From contig OY969110.1 in assembly GCA_963697995.1 (NCBI GenBank), forward strand, positions 186,001 to 250,000: a stretch of DNA of 64,000 nt, read 5' to 3'. Under the pieces are notes generated by a model. That model was not told the origin of the DNA and ran no database searches. It saw only the letters and a program-made list of their open reading frames with translations. The position numbers and the translations under genes were made by a program. This document shows, in pieces, positions 51,915 through 60,497 of this stretch (the stretch's first letter is position 1; every line of letters starts with the position of its first letter). This stretch comes from MFD00082-c5 sp963697995. Its GTDB lineage: Bacteria > Chlamydiota > Chlamydiia > Chlamydiales > JAJFMB01.

Positions 51915-53459
51915 TTATTTATAATAAATAATTACAATAACTCCTGGACCCCCGGCGGCTGCCTGACCTAAATTGGTTCCTGCAGAAGCTGCACCTCCGC
52001 CCCCCGCTCCAAAATCGCCCCCATAAGCATTCAATACCCCAAAATTACTCGTAGCTGATGCTCCAGGCCCTCCAGCTCCAAGTGGGCTCGAAGCTCCTAA
52101 ACCTCCATGACCAAAAAATTCACCTGCAGCTTCTGTAGTCATGCCGGCAAGCCCTGAATTACCTATATTAGCAATATATGGCACGAATACACTCCCTTCC
52201 AAGATAACATAACCCCCTTGCCCACCAATCGAACCATTACCAGCAGAAGCACCACCAAGCCCCCCGTTTACTGCTGCAATAAAAAAGTCATACGATGGGG
52301 GTCCTTTAGAACAAATAATCTGAGTTATTGTACCATTGCCTCCATTAGAACTTGGAGAAGAGGAGCCTGCAGAGCCTCCTTGACCCATGTATTCAGCATA
52401 AATAAAACTGTTAGGTCCATAACTGGGAGAGTAAAACTCAAAATATCCCGCAGCCCCCCCCCCTCCTCCTGACTCAGAACCCAAATCACATCCCCCACCT
52501 CCACCTCCACCTCCAACCATTTTTACTTGGAAAAAAGTAGCTTCCTGAGGAATAAATATCGGGCCAGTTCCTTGTTCAGTTATATACTCTACCAGATAGG
52601 GAACAGGAGCGTTTCCTGTTGGACCGGTAGCTCCTGTAAATTTACCCGTAAGTCCTGTAACCCCTGTAGGACCTATGGGAGAATCCCCACGATACCCATA
52701 ATGATATTCATCTCCTGTGGGACCGGTATCCCCAGTAGGGCCCATGTCACCTGTTGGACCTGTGGGTCCCGTGGGACCATCAACACCTGTTGGCCCAGTA
52801 GCTCCTATCTCTCCTGTGGGACCTGTTGGTCCAACGACAAAACTTGAAAGGCCAGTGCTACCTAGAGGTCCTGTCCCACCTGTTGGCCCTGTGGCTCCAA
52901 CAGTTCCAAAAGATGGTCCTGTGGGACCCGCAAAACCAGTCAATCCCGTTAGGCCCGTGGAACCACTAACTCCTTGAAGACCCGTACCACCCGTAGGGCC
53001 TGTCGGTCCTACCAGCCCTGTTGGACCGGTAAGTCCCGTCACCCCCGTAGCTCCAGTAGCACCAGTTGGACCGGTAGCGCCGGTTGGCCCCGTTTTTCCT
53101 GTCGGTCCTAAAAGACCTCTTGGCCCTGAGCCTCCTGTTGGACCAGTCAACCCCGTCGCTCCTCTTGGTCCTTGAACACCCCCTGTCATCCCTGTGGGAC
53201 CTTGTGGGCCTGAAAAAGAACCGGTAGGACCTGTCGGACCAGAAGGCGCTTGAGAAGGTCCAGTGGGTCCCGTTGGACCAATCGGACTGTTAGATCCAGT
53301 TGGCCCTTGAGGCCCGGGATCTCCTCTTTCACCTCTTGGACCGTTAGGAACGGGTGAAAAGCGATCATTACAACTTTTGTCTAACTCATTAAGGGATTGA
53401 GCAAAAAGAGGTGTAATACCCCACACAAATGCAATAAAAAAAATCTTTACTTTGTACAT
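51915..53459 (-). CDS. Collagen-like secreted protein, module 2, first
   Basis: The ATG at 53459 is preferred to an in-frame TTG at 53471. The 514-residue protein has a signal peptide (YKVKIFFIAFVWGITPLFA), cysteine C30 in ELDKSCNDRFSPVPNG, and about 250 residues of Gly-X-Y interrupted by GDEYHYGYRGDSPIG. Its Gly-rich C-terminal domain is the most diverged of the six (MVGGGGGGGGCDLG, YFEFYSPSYGPNSFIYAEY) and ends GVIVIIYYK. It overlaps the barrel gene's end by 13 bp. Confidence 0.85.
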   Translation of the reverse strand: MYKVKIFFIAFVWGITPLFAQSLNELDKSCNDRFSPVPNGPRGERGDPGPQGPTGSNSPIGPTGPTGPSQAPSGPTGPTGSFSGPQGPTGMTGGVQGPRGATGLTGPTGGSGPRGLLGPTGKTGPTGATGPTGATGATGVTGLTGPTGLVGPTGPTGGTGLQGVSGSTGLTGLTGFAGPTGPSFGTVGATGPTGGTGPLGSTGLSSFVVGPTGPTGEIGATGPTGVDGPTGPTGPTGDMGPTGDTGPTGDEYHYGYRGDSPIGPTGVTGLTGKFTGATGPTGNAPVPYLVEYITEQGTGPIFIPQEATFFQVKMVGGGGGGGGCDLGSESGGGGGAAGYFEFYSPSYGPNSFIYAEYMGQGGSAGSSSPSSNGGNGTITQIICSKGPPSYDFFIAAVNGGLGGASAGNGSIGGQGGYVILEGSVFVPYIANIGNSGLAGMTTEAAGEFFGHGGLGASSPLGAGGPGASATSNFGVLNAYGGDFGAGGGGAASAGTNLGQAAAGGPGVIVIIYYK

Positions 53460-54340
53460 TGAGGTATCCAATTGATTTTATAATACGATCCACAACCTGG
53501 GCAACCTAAACCCCACCTCGAAATTCTAGCACTTTTTCCATCTTTACCATTTAGATAACTTAAACAAGAAGGCTCAAATGAGGGTAATTGATTTCTAACA
53601 ATCGAGGAGAAGGGAATTGAAACCCCTATATACCCTTGTAGACACTGTTTAAAGATCGCATCATTTGTGTAAAAAACGCCCATATAAACAAAAGGGTGCC
53701 ACCAAATATCGGCTCTAACCTGCAATCCAAAAGAGCGGCTTTGGTAGTAGTCATCGATATAGTAAGTGCCAAGACTAAATTGAAAATAGAGCTCAGAAAT
53801 AGCAAATCCCTTATCGGCAGTAAACTCAAAACCTTGATAGAGGAATTGAACGGGTGTTATCAACTCTAAATAAGGTTTAGAAAACGATGTGATCGTTTTT
53901 GTAGGGCCCTTCTTTCCCGAAACCGAAAAAGGCAAGTAACCATTAAAATGAAGAGTGGCAGTTGGCGTCAAAATCTCAAAACCTGCTCCAAGCTGCTTTA
54001 AGCCTCCGTAATACCCTTTAAAGTAGTCGTAGAAACTGTTAATGCCCCAAATAACACCTTTCGGATCAATCACTCTTAATCCAAGACCTACAGAATTGGC
54101 AAGCTGATTGTCGTCTAAAAAAAACGCCTCCTCCTGTATCACAAGACCGTAAGAGGAGATCGATAAATCGGGAACAGAATAGAGGCCAAGCTGCCCGTAG
54201 GAGCCATCGGTCCAAATACTTTTTCCAAAATGAGCGCTGAGCTGTGAGTAAAAAGTCCCATTAAAAGAGGAGGCGGCTTGTAGAGAGGACACTAAGAAAA
54301 GAGCAAAAAAGATTCGTTTAAAAAACTGAGCTTTCTCCAA
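53447..54340 (-). CDS. IAT-like outer-membrane barrel with Cys-rich C-terminal tail, module 2
   Basis: The 297-residue protein starts at a TTG (54340) and is clearly paralogous to 47864-48757: the same length, NSVGLGLRVIDPKG, NSFYDYFKGYYGGLKQLGAGFEI, LHFNGYLPF and the terminal KSARISRWGLGCPGCGSYY with WIPQC. The signal peptide is FFKRIFFALFLVSSLQA. The Cys-rich tail has four cysteines. It is the first gene of the long run down to the RND pump. The 86 bases upstream hold no clear consensus promoter. Confidence 0.78.
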   Translation of the reverse strand: MEKAQFFKRIFFALFLVSSLQAASSFNGTFYSQLSAHFGKSIWTDGSYGQLGLYSVPDLSISSYGLVIQEEAFFLDDNQLANSVGLGLRVIDPKGVIWGINSFYDYFKGYYGGLKQLGAGFEILTPTATLHFNGYLPFSVSGKKGPTKTITSFSKPYLELITPVQFLYQGFEFTADKGFAISELYFQFSLGTYYIDDYYQSRSFGLQVRADIWWHPFVYMGVFYTNDAIFKQCLQGYIGVSIPFSSIVRNQLPSFEPSCLSYLNGKDGKSARISRWGLGCPGCGSYYKINWIPQCTK

Positions 54341-54426
54341 AAGAGCACCACCACTTTAAAATTTTAGCTAAACCAACTTACTATTTCATTTTGTGAAAAA
54401 AAAGGGAATACACTTCTTTCCATTTC

Positions 54427-55023
54427 TTAAAAAAAACTAAACGAGGTGAAGAAATCGCGCGATCGCCTATAGTCTCTTTTATAAAGATTAAAAGCCTCGC
54501 TTTTTTCCTCCAAAACGGATTCTTTGTAAATTGGATCAGTCACTTTCGTGCAAAGTACAAACAAAAATTCATGAGCGTAAATAAAACGGGCTCTTACGGC
54601 TATCCCATCAGGATTGCAAAAAAGAACATCATACGCTTCAAAGGGAAAATTTTTTACCACTCGATTGTAAACTTTAACAACCTCGCCCCTTCTTCTCTCT
54701 TTCTTTAACCACGCATCCAAAAGAGTCCTTAAATCGATATCGGTCACTTTCAAAAAGGAAACATTGATCAAAAGATCTTTTAAAGGAAAAACCGTCACTA
54801 AAAATTCCATACCCCTCTCATCCCTTACTCCATAAATCGGAAAAGAGAGTTCATTTGAGGCTTTTGGAAAAAGGGGAAATAAAAGAGAAAAGGAAGGGAG
54901 TACTTCACTATTAAAATCTCTTCCATCAAAAACGGTCTCCACTTTTTGATATTTTACTTCCCTTGACTCAAAACAAAAAAGAGAGCTCATGGCTAAAAGG
55001 GGCACCAAAAGAACAATTTTCAT
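54427..55023 (-). CDS. Small secreted hypothetical protein
   Basis: The 198-residue protein begins at an ATG behind AAAGGAG, with a signal peptide (KIVLLVPLLAMSSLFCF, then ES). The mature part is mixed alpha/beta, with FPIYGVRDERGMEFLVTVFPLKDL and RRGEVVKVYNRVVKNFPFEAYDVLFCN, and a basic C-terminus (YKRDYRRSRDFFTSF). No family was recognised. It precedes the barrel/collagen run on the same strand by 86 bases and could be its first gene. Confidence 0.7.
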   Translation of the reverse strand: MKIVLLVPLLAMSSLFCFESREVKYQKVETVFDGRDFNSEVLPSFSLLFPLFPKASNELSFPIYGVRDERGMEFLVTVFPLKDLLINVSFLKVTDIDLRTLLDAWLKKERRRGEVVKVYNRVVKNFPFEAYDVLFCNPDGIAVRARFIYAHEFLFVLCTKVTDPIYKESVLEEKSEAFNLYKRDYRRSRDFFTSFSFF

Positions 55024-55094
55024 AAAAACTCCTTTAAAAGACGAAAAAGAGACGTAAGATACGTTTTCGACAAATAAAGTGCAAGAAAAAAAAC

Positions 55095-55123
55095 TTGATT
55101 AAACAAAATCAAAATGGTAGCTT
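55095..55123 (+). promoter_or_regulatory. Candidate promoter for the 55163 gene
   Basis: TTGATT (55095-55100), 17-nt spacer, TAGCTT (55118-55123), about 40 bases before the ATG at 55163. Confidence 0.35.
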
Positions 55124-55162
55124 AAGGTTTCCTTGAAAAAAACTCTTAACAAAGGATTAGAG

Positions 55163-55558
55163 ATGAAAAAAATAGCCCTAGTTGTATTAACAGTAACATT
55201 TGGTGCAAACGGACTTTTTGCTCAAATGACAAAACAACAACCAACAACTGCACCTGTCCAAAATGCACAACCAACTGTTGCGCCAACAACTCCTGAGACA
55301 GCTACAGCTCCAAAAAACTTCACCTCAACGACAACTGATAAAACTAAAGCTCAACCAGGTCAAGAAAGATTGACACAAGAAGATGAGTTTAGAAGCAAAC
55401 TTAATCCCCAAATGCAAGTGGTGTTTGATGGTTTGACACCTGAAGGAAAGGCGATGGCGATCATGTTGTCTGCTCAAACAGGGGAAGATGTGAACGCGGC
55501 TGTAAAAAGAGCTGTTCAAAAAATTGCTCACAAGAAATTGACAGCTCCTGCAAACTAA
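55163..55558 (+). CDS. Small secreted Pro/Thr/Gln-rich protein
   Basis: The ATG at 55163 has AAAGGA upstream and begins MKKIALVVLTVTFGANGLFA, then Q, a signal peptide; the frame reaches 55133. The 131-residue protein has a low-complexity stretch (KQQPTTAPVQNAQPTVAPTTPETA) and a helical C-terminal half (EDEFRSKLNPQMQVVFDGLTPEGKAMAIMLSAQ). There are no cysteines. A periplasmic or envelope role is plausible; no family was recognised. Confidence 0.72.
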   Translation: MKKIALVVLTVTFGANGLFAQMTKQQPTTAPVQNAQPTVAPTTPETATAPKNFTSTTTDKTKAQPGQERLTQEDEFRSKLNPQMQVVFDGLTPEGKAMAIMLSAQTGEDVNAAVKRAVQKIAHKKLTAPAN

Positions 55559-55621
55559 TAAGTTGCCTTAAGAAAAGTATTTTCCAAGAAAAGAAGTCAA
55601 ACTTAAAGGGCTTAAAAAAAA

Positions 55622-55655
55622 AGGGTTAATAGGACTTATCTCTCCTATTAACCCT
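55622..55655. terminator. Terminator between convergent genes
   Basis: AGGGTTAATAGGA (55622-55634) pairs perfectly with 55643-55655. On the minus strand it is followed by nine T residues, a strong terminator for the rhlE-like gene. On the plus strand the T-run is poor, so it acts mainly for the minus-strand gene. Confidence 0.82.
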
Positions 55656-55676
55656 AAACTTTAAAAAAGCCTTTTT

Positions 55677-56972
55677 CTATTGATAAGTGCGCTCTTTTTT
55701 CGGACCCGGCTTAAACCGGTTTGCAGGTTTTCCTCTTGAGAATCTGGATGGTCCTCTATTGGCAGGTCCCCGATTGCCTGGTCTTTGAGGGCGGCGAGAA
55801 GAAGGTCCCCCCTCGTTTCTCCTTAAAACCTTCACTGTAGGCTCTAAACCTGGAATAGTATGTTGCGCTAAAGGTCCCCCAATAAAGCGCTCGATACCAT
55901 AAACAAGAGAGGCTTCCTGAGTCGTCGCGAAAGAAACCGCGATACCCTTGCTGCCAGCTCTTCCGGTTCTTCCAATCCGATGAACATAATCTTCTGCAGA
56001 GTTTGGTAAATCGAAGTTGATCACGTGAGAGATCTGTTGGACATCGATTCCCCGTGCTGCAACATCTGTTGCCACTAAAATCTTTAAGCGCCCTTTCTTC
56101 ATCGCATCAATTGTGCGAGTTCTTTGCCCTTGGTTTAAATCACCATGCAACACTCCCACTTTATGACCTGAATCGTAAAGTCTTTTTTGCAACTGTCCTG
56201 CAAGCCTTTTTGTGGCTGTAAAAACAATGGCAAGATCAAGAGCTGAATCTGCTAAGATGCTGTCTAAAAGCAAATGCTTATGATCGATATTATCGGCTAT
56301 ATGAAGTCTTTGCTCGATATTGTCTTTAAGAGAAACTTGCTCTTCAGCAGATATTGTCACAGGGTTTCTCAAAAGTTTTTTCGACAGTTTTAACACTTCA
56401 CCTTTAAGGGTTGCAGAAAAGAGAAGAGTTTGTCTGTCACTTGACATTAAACTTGCAATTTTTTCTACAGGAGGCAAAAAGCCCATATCGAGCATTCTGT
56501 CGGCTTCATCGAGTATTAACACTTCGACCGATGAAAGAGTGATTCTTTTGCTTTCGATCTGATCGATCAAGCGGCCAGGTGTTGCGATCAACAGGTCGCA
56601 TGGTTTGCTTAACTGTTTTTTCTGAATAGGATAAGGGACTCCCCCAACAATGCACACCGTGTGCAATCCATTCAAATAACGGCTAAACTTTTTAGCTTCT
56701 TCGGCGACTTGAAGCGCAAGCTCTCTTGTAGGAACTAAAACGAGAGCTTTTGGAGCACCCAATTTTTGAGCTCTATTTTTCGCCAAAAATCCAAGAACCG
56801 GAAGGAGGAAAGCTGCAGTTTTCCCAGTTCCCGTATTAGCTGAAGCTAAAAGATCATTTTTAGCTTCAATCTCAGGTATAGCCTTTTGTTGAATAAGGGT
56901 TGGTTTTAAATACCCTATTTCAATTAAGACTTTTAATAGGTTTTCATCTAACGGAAGTTGATTGAAATTCAC
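55677..56972 (-). CDS. rhlE: DEAD-box RNA helicase, RhlE type
   Basis: The 431-residue protein has all the superfamily motifs: the Q-motif region (PTLIQQKAIP), Walker A ASANTGTGKT (43-52), VPTRELALQV, TPGR, DEAD (155-158), a SAT motif, VATDVAARGIDV and HRIGRTGRAG, then a basic Arg/Gly/Pro-rich tail (GNRGPANRGPSRFSRGK). It unwinds structured RNA in ribosome assembly or mRNA decay. The start is a GTG at 56972 with no clear ribosome-binding site. The RhlE label is by overall pattern; DbpA or SrmB types are less likely. Confidence 0.9.
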   Translation of the reverse strand: MNFNQLPLDENLLKVLIEIGYLKPTLIQQKAIPEIEAKNDLLASANTGTGKTAAFLLPVLGFLAKNRAQKLGAPKALVLVPTRELALQVAEEAKKFSRYLNGLHTVCIVGGVPYPIQKKQLSKPCDLLIATPGRLIDQIESKRITLSSVEVLILDEADRMLDMGFLPPVEKIASLMSSDRQTLLFSATLKGEVLKLSKKLLRNPVTISAEEQVSLKDNIEQRLHIADNIDHKHLLLDSILADSALDLAIVFTATKRLAGQLQKRLYDSGHKVGVLHGDLNQGQRTRTIDAMKKGRLKILVATDVAARGIDVQQISHVINFDLPNSAEDYVHRIGRTGRAGSKGIAVSFATTQEASLVYGIERFIGGPLAQHTIPGLEPTVKVLRRNEGGPSSRRPQRPGNRGPANRGPSRFSRGKPANRFKPGPKKERTYQ

Positions 56973-56995
56973 AATATTACACTTTTGTTATTTTT

Positions 56996-57550
56996 TTAAG
57001 CGCTCAGCTTATCAATGCTTATGGAGGAAGCAAATTTTTCTCTTTTAAAAGCGTAAACAAGAAGTGCCGAAACATGAGGAAGGACTAAACAAACAAGACC
57101 TAAATCGATGATCGACCACACTAATTTTACGTGAGAAATCGTTCCCAGGAAGATCACGACCACCGTGACCCCATAGTAGACAGACAGTTTAGTTCTTCCC
57201 GTGAGGAAAGAGTAACACTGACTGCCATTATAACTATTTCCAAGGATCGTTCCAAACGCAAAAAGGAGCGCGCTCACCGCGACAATGGCGATCCCAAAAT
57301 AGGAAAAGTATTCAAAAAAACTAGCGGCTACCATACTAATCCCTAAGGGGAGCTCTGAGCTCTCCCAGGTTTTTGTAATTAAGGCCACTAGACCGGATAA
57401 AAAGGCGATCATCCCAGCTGAAAATGTGGAAAGCATAGCTAGCATTCCTTGAGCATGGGGATCGTTAGTTTCTGCCATAGAGTGGGGAATCGTTTGAGTG
57501 CCCACTCCAGCTTCAGTCACTTGCATTCCCTTAAAAAATCCCCACCGCAT
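56996..57550 (-). pseudogene. AGCS sodium:alanine symporter, C-terminal fragment
   Basis: This is the frame continuing MRWGFFKGMQVTEAGVGTQTIPHS, the AGCS segment that in intact relatives reads RG-FSNEAG-GS-P. It contains the last four or five membrane helices. The codons before the apparent ATG read GIVSA, joining to the upstream frame at LVGG. It cannot be a functional carrier alone. Confidence 0.82.
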
Positions 57551-57558
57551 AGCACTGA

Positions 57559-58362
57559 CTATCCCCCAACAAGGGAGCCACTCGCCAAAGCATAAGGAGT
57601 GAATGCTGATTCAAAAATAAGATTTAACAAGCTTGGTATTTCATGGAGATTTGAAAAAAGGATCCAGGTGATGGAGCCTAAATAAAGAGTAAACATTAAA
57701 GGAACAAGCTTGGATGAGAAAGAACTGATCCGTTTAATTCCCCCAATCAAAATACAAAACACTGTAAGCGATAAGAAAATACCTGAAATATAGGGAGGAA
57801 TTCTGTAGGGACCAAGAAGAGGAGAATCTAAAATGGCTGCTAATTGATTGGCTTGGGCAGCAGACCAGGAAGCCATGAGCAAACTGCCAAAAAAAGCGTA
57901 CCAAATGGCGACTTTCGATGAAAAAATTTCTTTTAAATACGGCATTGGACCGCCACTAATTTCCCCATTTTTGTGCTGTTTTCTATAGGAGATGCAGAGG
58001 TTGACTTCTAAATAAGTGGCGGCAGAGCCCAAAAAAGAGGTTAGAAGGAAGCCGATTAAAGCCCCTGGCCCTCCCCATCTAATGGCAATAATGGGAGCTA
58101 CAATGGTGCCGATCCCTAAGGTAGTGGACATGGCGGTAAAAAGAGCTTTTACAGGACTTACCTTAAACTCCCCTTCAACAGGTCCTTGACTCTTCCCTTT
58201 AAAAAGCCCCCAAAGATGTGGAATGATTTTGAACTGAATAAAGCCTGTTTTTATAGTGAGCAAAACGCAAGAAAAAAGAATGAGAAGGGACACCCCAAAG
58301 AGAATCAGATCAGTAACGCTCTCGAAAAAAGACCAATTTAACATGTAAAAATATTCGTTCAT
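57559..58362 (-). pseudogene. AGCS sodium:alanine symporter, N-terminal fragment
   Basis: The fragment has the AGCS N-terminal hallmarks: VLLTIKTGFIQFKIIPHLWGL, FTAMSTTLGIGTIVAPIIAIRWGGPGA, LEVNLCISYRKQ and ISGGPMPYLKE. It stops at ASGSLVGG, where a G-tract of five (57563-57567) is followed by a stop; six G would restore the frame into the next fragment. The start at ATG 58362 follows a strong promoter by six bases. AGCS carriers import alanine or glycine with sodium. Confidence 0.85.
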
Positions 58363-58368
58363 CACGCC

Positions 58369-58397
58369 ATTTTAAAGAAAATTCGAATGAAAGTCAA
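58369..58397 (-). promoter_or_regulatory. Strong promoter for the AGCS gene, leaderless start
   Basis: Minus strand TTGACT (58397-58392), 17-nt spacer, TAAAAT (58374-58369), then six bases to the ATG at 58362. Both hexamers match five of six consensus bases. No ribosome-binding site. Confidence 0.58.
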
Positions 58398-58410
58398 GTG
58401 ATCTTTTCTT

Positions 58411-59349
58411 TTAATAAAAAATTGTTTTACTAATAAATCTATTATTAATAGACTTAAAGTCTACGCTGGTTCCAATCTCTACAATTTGGTTTGCCGGAAT
58501 TTTGCAATGATCGATAAAGCTGTGAGCGTTATGGAATAACCCCATAAAGAGACGCTTCCTCCAATTTGCCATTTTCAATTTACCTTCATTGATTAACACT
58601 TCATGTCCGATAAAATACGAAGTCTCATCCGGTTCAATTTTAAGCCCCTTCGCCTCGCAAAAGTTAAGCGCCTTTGGAATATCGATTTCATCTTTAAAGC
58701 CATAATAGACACGAAGGGCAAAGAGGTGTTCATTTAAGCTCTTTAACTCAATCCGCTCCTCATCTGGCACATGAGGGGTATCCTCTATGACCACTTCAAG
58801 TAACACGACTCTGTCGTGTAAAACCTTGTTGTGAAGTAGATGGGTCAAAAGAGCCCCTGGAATCTTTTCGCTATTTTGGGTCATGTAAACCCCAGTTCCT
58901 GGAACTCTTAGAGGGGGTGAAAGAGCACTATTTTTGAGAAATGACTGAATAGAGACGGTCTTTTCCGCAAGCTGCTCTTTAACCAATCTCATCCCTTTTC
59001 GCCATGTCGTCATCAAAATAAACACTAGCGACGCGATTAAAATGGGCAACCACCCTCCCTCAAAAACTTTGATCGAGTTTGCTGCCAAAAAGGTGAAATC
59101 GACTAAAAAGAAAAGTAAAAAAACGGGGGCCATGACCCACCATTTTACTTTTGTGATCCGAACAATCACGCCAAAGGCAAGTATTGTGGTAATGATCATT
59201 GTGCCCGTGACAGAAAGACCATAGGCTGCTGCCAAATTATCTGAGGTTTTAAATCCTAAAACTACCGCCACAACGATTAAAAAGAGAAGCCAATTAATCG
59301 TTGGAATATAAATTTGTCCTCGTCTTTCTCTCGGAGGTGTGTTGCACAT
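58411..59349 (-). pseudogene. kup: Kup potassium transporter, C-terminal fragment
   Basis: After an out-of-frame lead-in it continues GQIYIPTINWLLFLIVVAVVLGF, as in Kup, with the remaining membrane helices and the cytoplasmic tail of about 170 residues (FLKNSALSPPLRVPGTGVYMT, VVIEDTPHVPDEERIEL). A one-base surplus near GAGAAAGACGAGG separates it from the middle fragment. Confidence 0.85.
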
Positions 59350-59821
59350 CTAAAACGGGTAAATACCCTAAGCGAATCGCCGACTGGGTCATCGAAAAGG
59401 TGCCTGAAATGACTGCCTGAGAGGCAATAATCGTCGCTAAAGTGGCTAAAATAACTAGGGGATAAAGGAGTTGATCGTGAGCGAGTAAATAAAACGGCTG
59501 CTCGATTGACTTAGGGTCTTTTAAAAGAAGGGCCCCTTGCCCAAAGTAATTTATTATAAGGCTTGGGAAAACAAACAAAAACCATCCAAGCCTTATGGGC
59601 TTTACTCCGAAATGGCCGATATCGGCATAAAGAGCCTCAGCTCCTGTCACTGCCAAAAACGTCGCTCCCAAAACGACAAATCCTAAGTAGTTGTGAACAA
59701 GTAAAAACTTAAATCCAAAATAGGGACTTAACGCTTGCAAAATAGAGGGGTTTTTCAAGATAGAAAACAAACCCAATAAAGCAATCGTGACAAACCAAAC
59801 AATCATGACGGGTCCAAACAA
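59294..59821 (-). pseudogene. kup: Kup potassium transporter, middle fragment
   Basis: It covers FGPVMIVWFVTIALLGLF to LGYLPVLDVQHTSER, including LAVTGAEALYADIGHFG, a Kup signature. It is out of frame with both neighbours: a missing base before LFGPVM (GGAACTTG, where GGAAACTTG would keep the frame) and a surplus base after HTSER. Confidence 0.87.
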
Positions 59822-60333
59822 GTTCCCACCGACTCGGTTCCCTTCACCTGAAATAAAAAAAGAAAAGTCAAAATCAGAAGCGTTAAGGGAAGGACAACAT
59901 AGTGCAACGAGGGTTCTGCCACTTTTAATCCCTCGACAGCACTGAGTACTGAGATGGCAGGTGTGATGACGCTATCGCCATAAAAGAGCCCTGCTCCCAA
60001 AATTCCAAGCCCCATAATAAAAAGATATTTCGCGTGTTCCTTTCGAAAGCGCCTTAAAGCAAGAGCTGTTAAAGCAATCACTCCCCCCTCGCCATGGTTA
60101 TCTGCACGCATCACAAACATAATATACTTAAAAGAAACCACGATCATCAAAGACCAAAAAATAATGGATAAGACTCCAAGGATACTCGCTTCGTCAATTG
60201 GAGGGGAATAGCTTCCACCAAACACCGCTTTAAGAGTATAAAGAGGGCTTGTCCCGATATCTCCGTAGACAACCCCGATAGCGCCCAAAATAAGAGTCGT
60301 AAGCTTTGATTTCTCTAATTGAGCGTGGTTCAA
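59803..60333 (-). pseudogene. kup: Kup potassium transporter, N-terminal fragment
   Basis: It starts at a TTG (60333) seven bases after AAGGAG. It contains the family signature GAIGVVYGDIGTSPLYTLK and ADNHGEGGVIALTAL, then YGDSVITPAISVLSA, and ends with FQVKGTESVG followed by an out-of-frame TCLDPS. Kup proteins import potassium with protons. The full locus 60333-58411 would encode about 640 residues, the normal length, if the two frameshifts were corrected. Confidence 0.87.
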
Positions 60334-60449
60334 AAATAACTCCTTTTTCCTCCTGTTACCCTATCGTAAAATAAATTAAAAGAACTAAATGAGCAATCTT
60401 TAACATCTCTTTAAAAAGTTTTTTTTCAGTTAATTCGATACGATAAATG

Positions 60450-60478
60450 TTAATTTATTGTATAATTAATTTTATACT
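60450..60478 (+). promoter_or_regulatory. Possible promoter for the 60498 gene
   Basis: TTAATT (60450-60455), 17 nt, TATACT (60473-60478). The surrounding 60 bases are very AT-rich, and another TATAAT is at 60461. With this -10 the leader would be about 13 nt, carrying AGGTG. Confidence 0.3.
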
Positions 60479-60497
60479 ATTTAATAGGTGTTTTTTA

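Noticed and set aside
43900..53350. Plus-strand open frames rich in Gly-Pro-Val opposite the collagen genes
   Set aside because: They are the mirror of GGN-CCN-ACN triplets, which read GTN-GGN-CCN on the other strand. They lack signal peptides, ribosome-binding sites and flanking domains.
44420..53350. Short regularly repeated DNA that could suggest a CRISPR array
   Set aside because: The repeats are in-frame Gly-X-Y codons of 9-18 bp with no constant repeat length and no unique spacers, and no cas genes are present.
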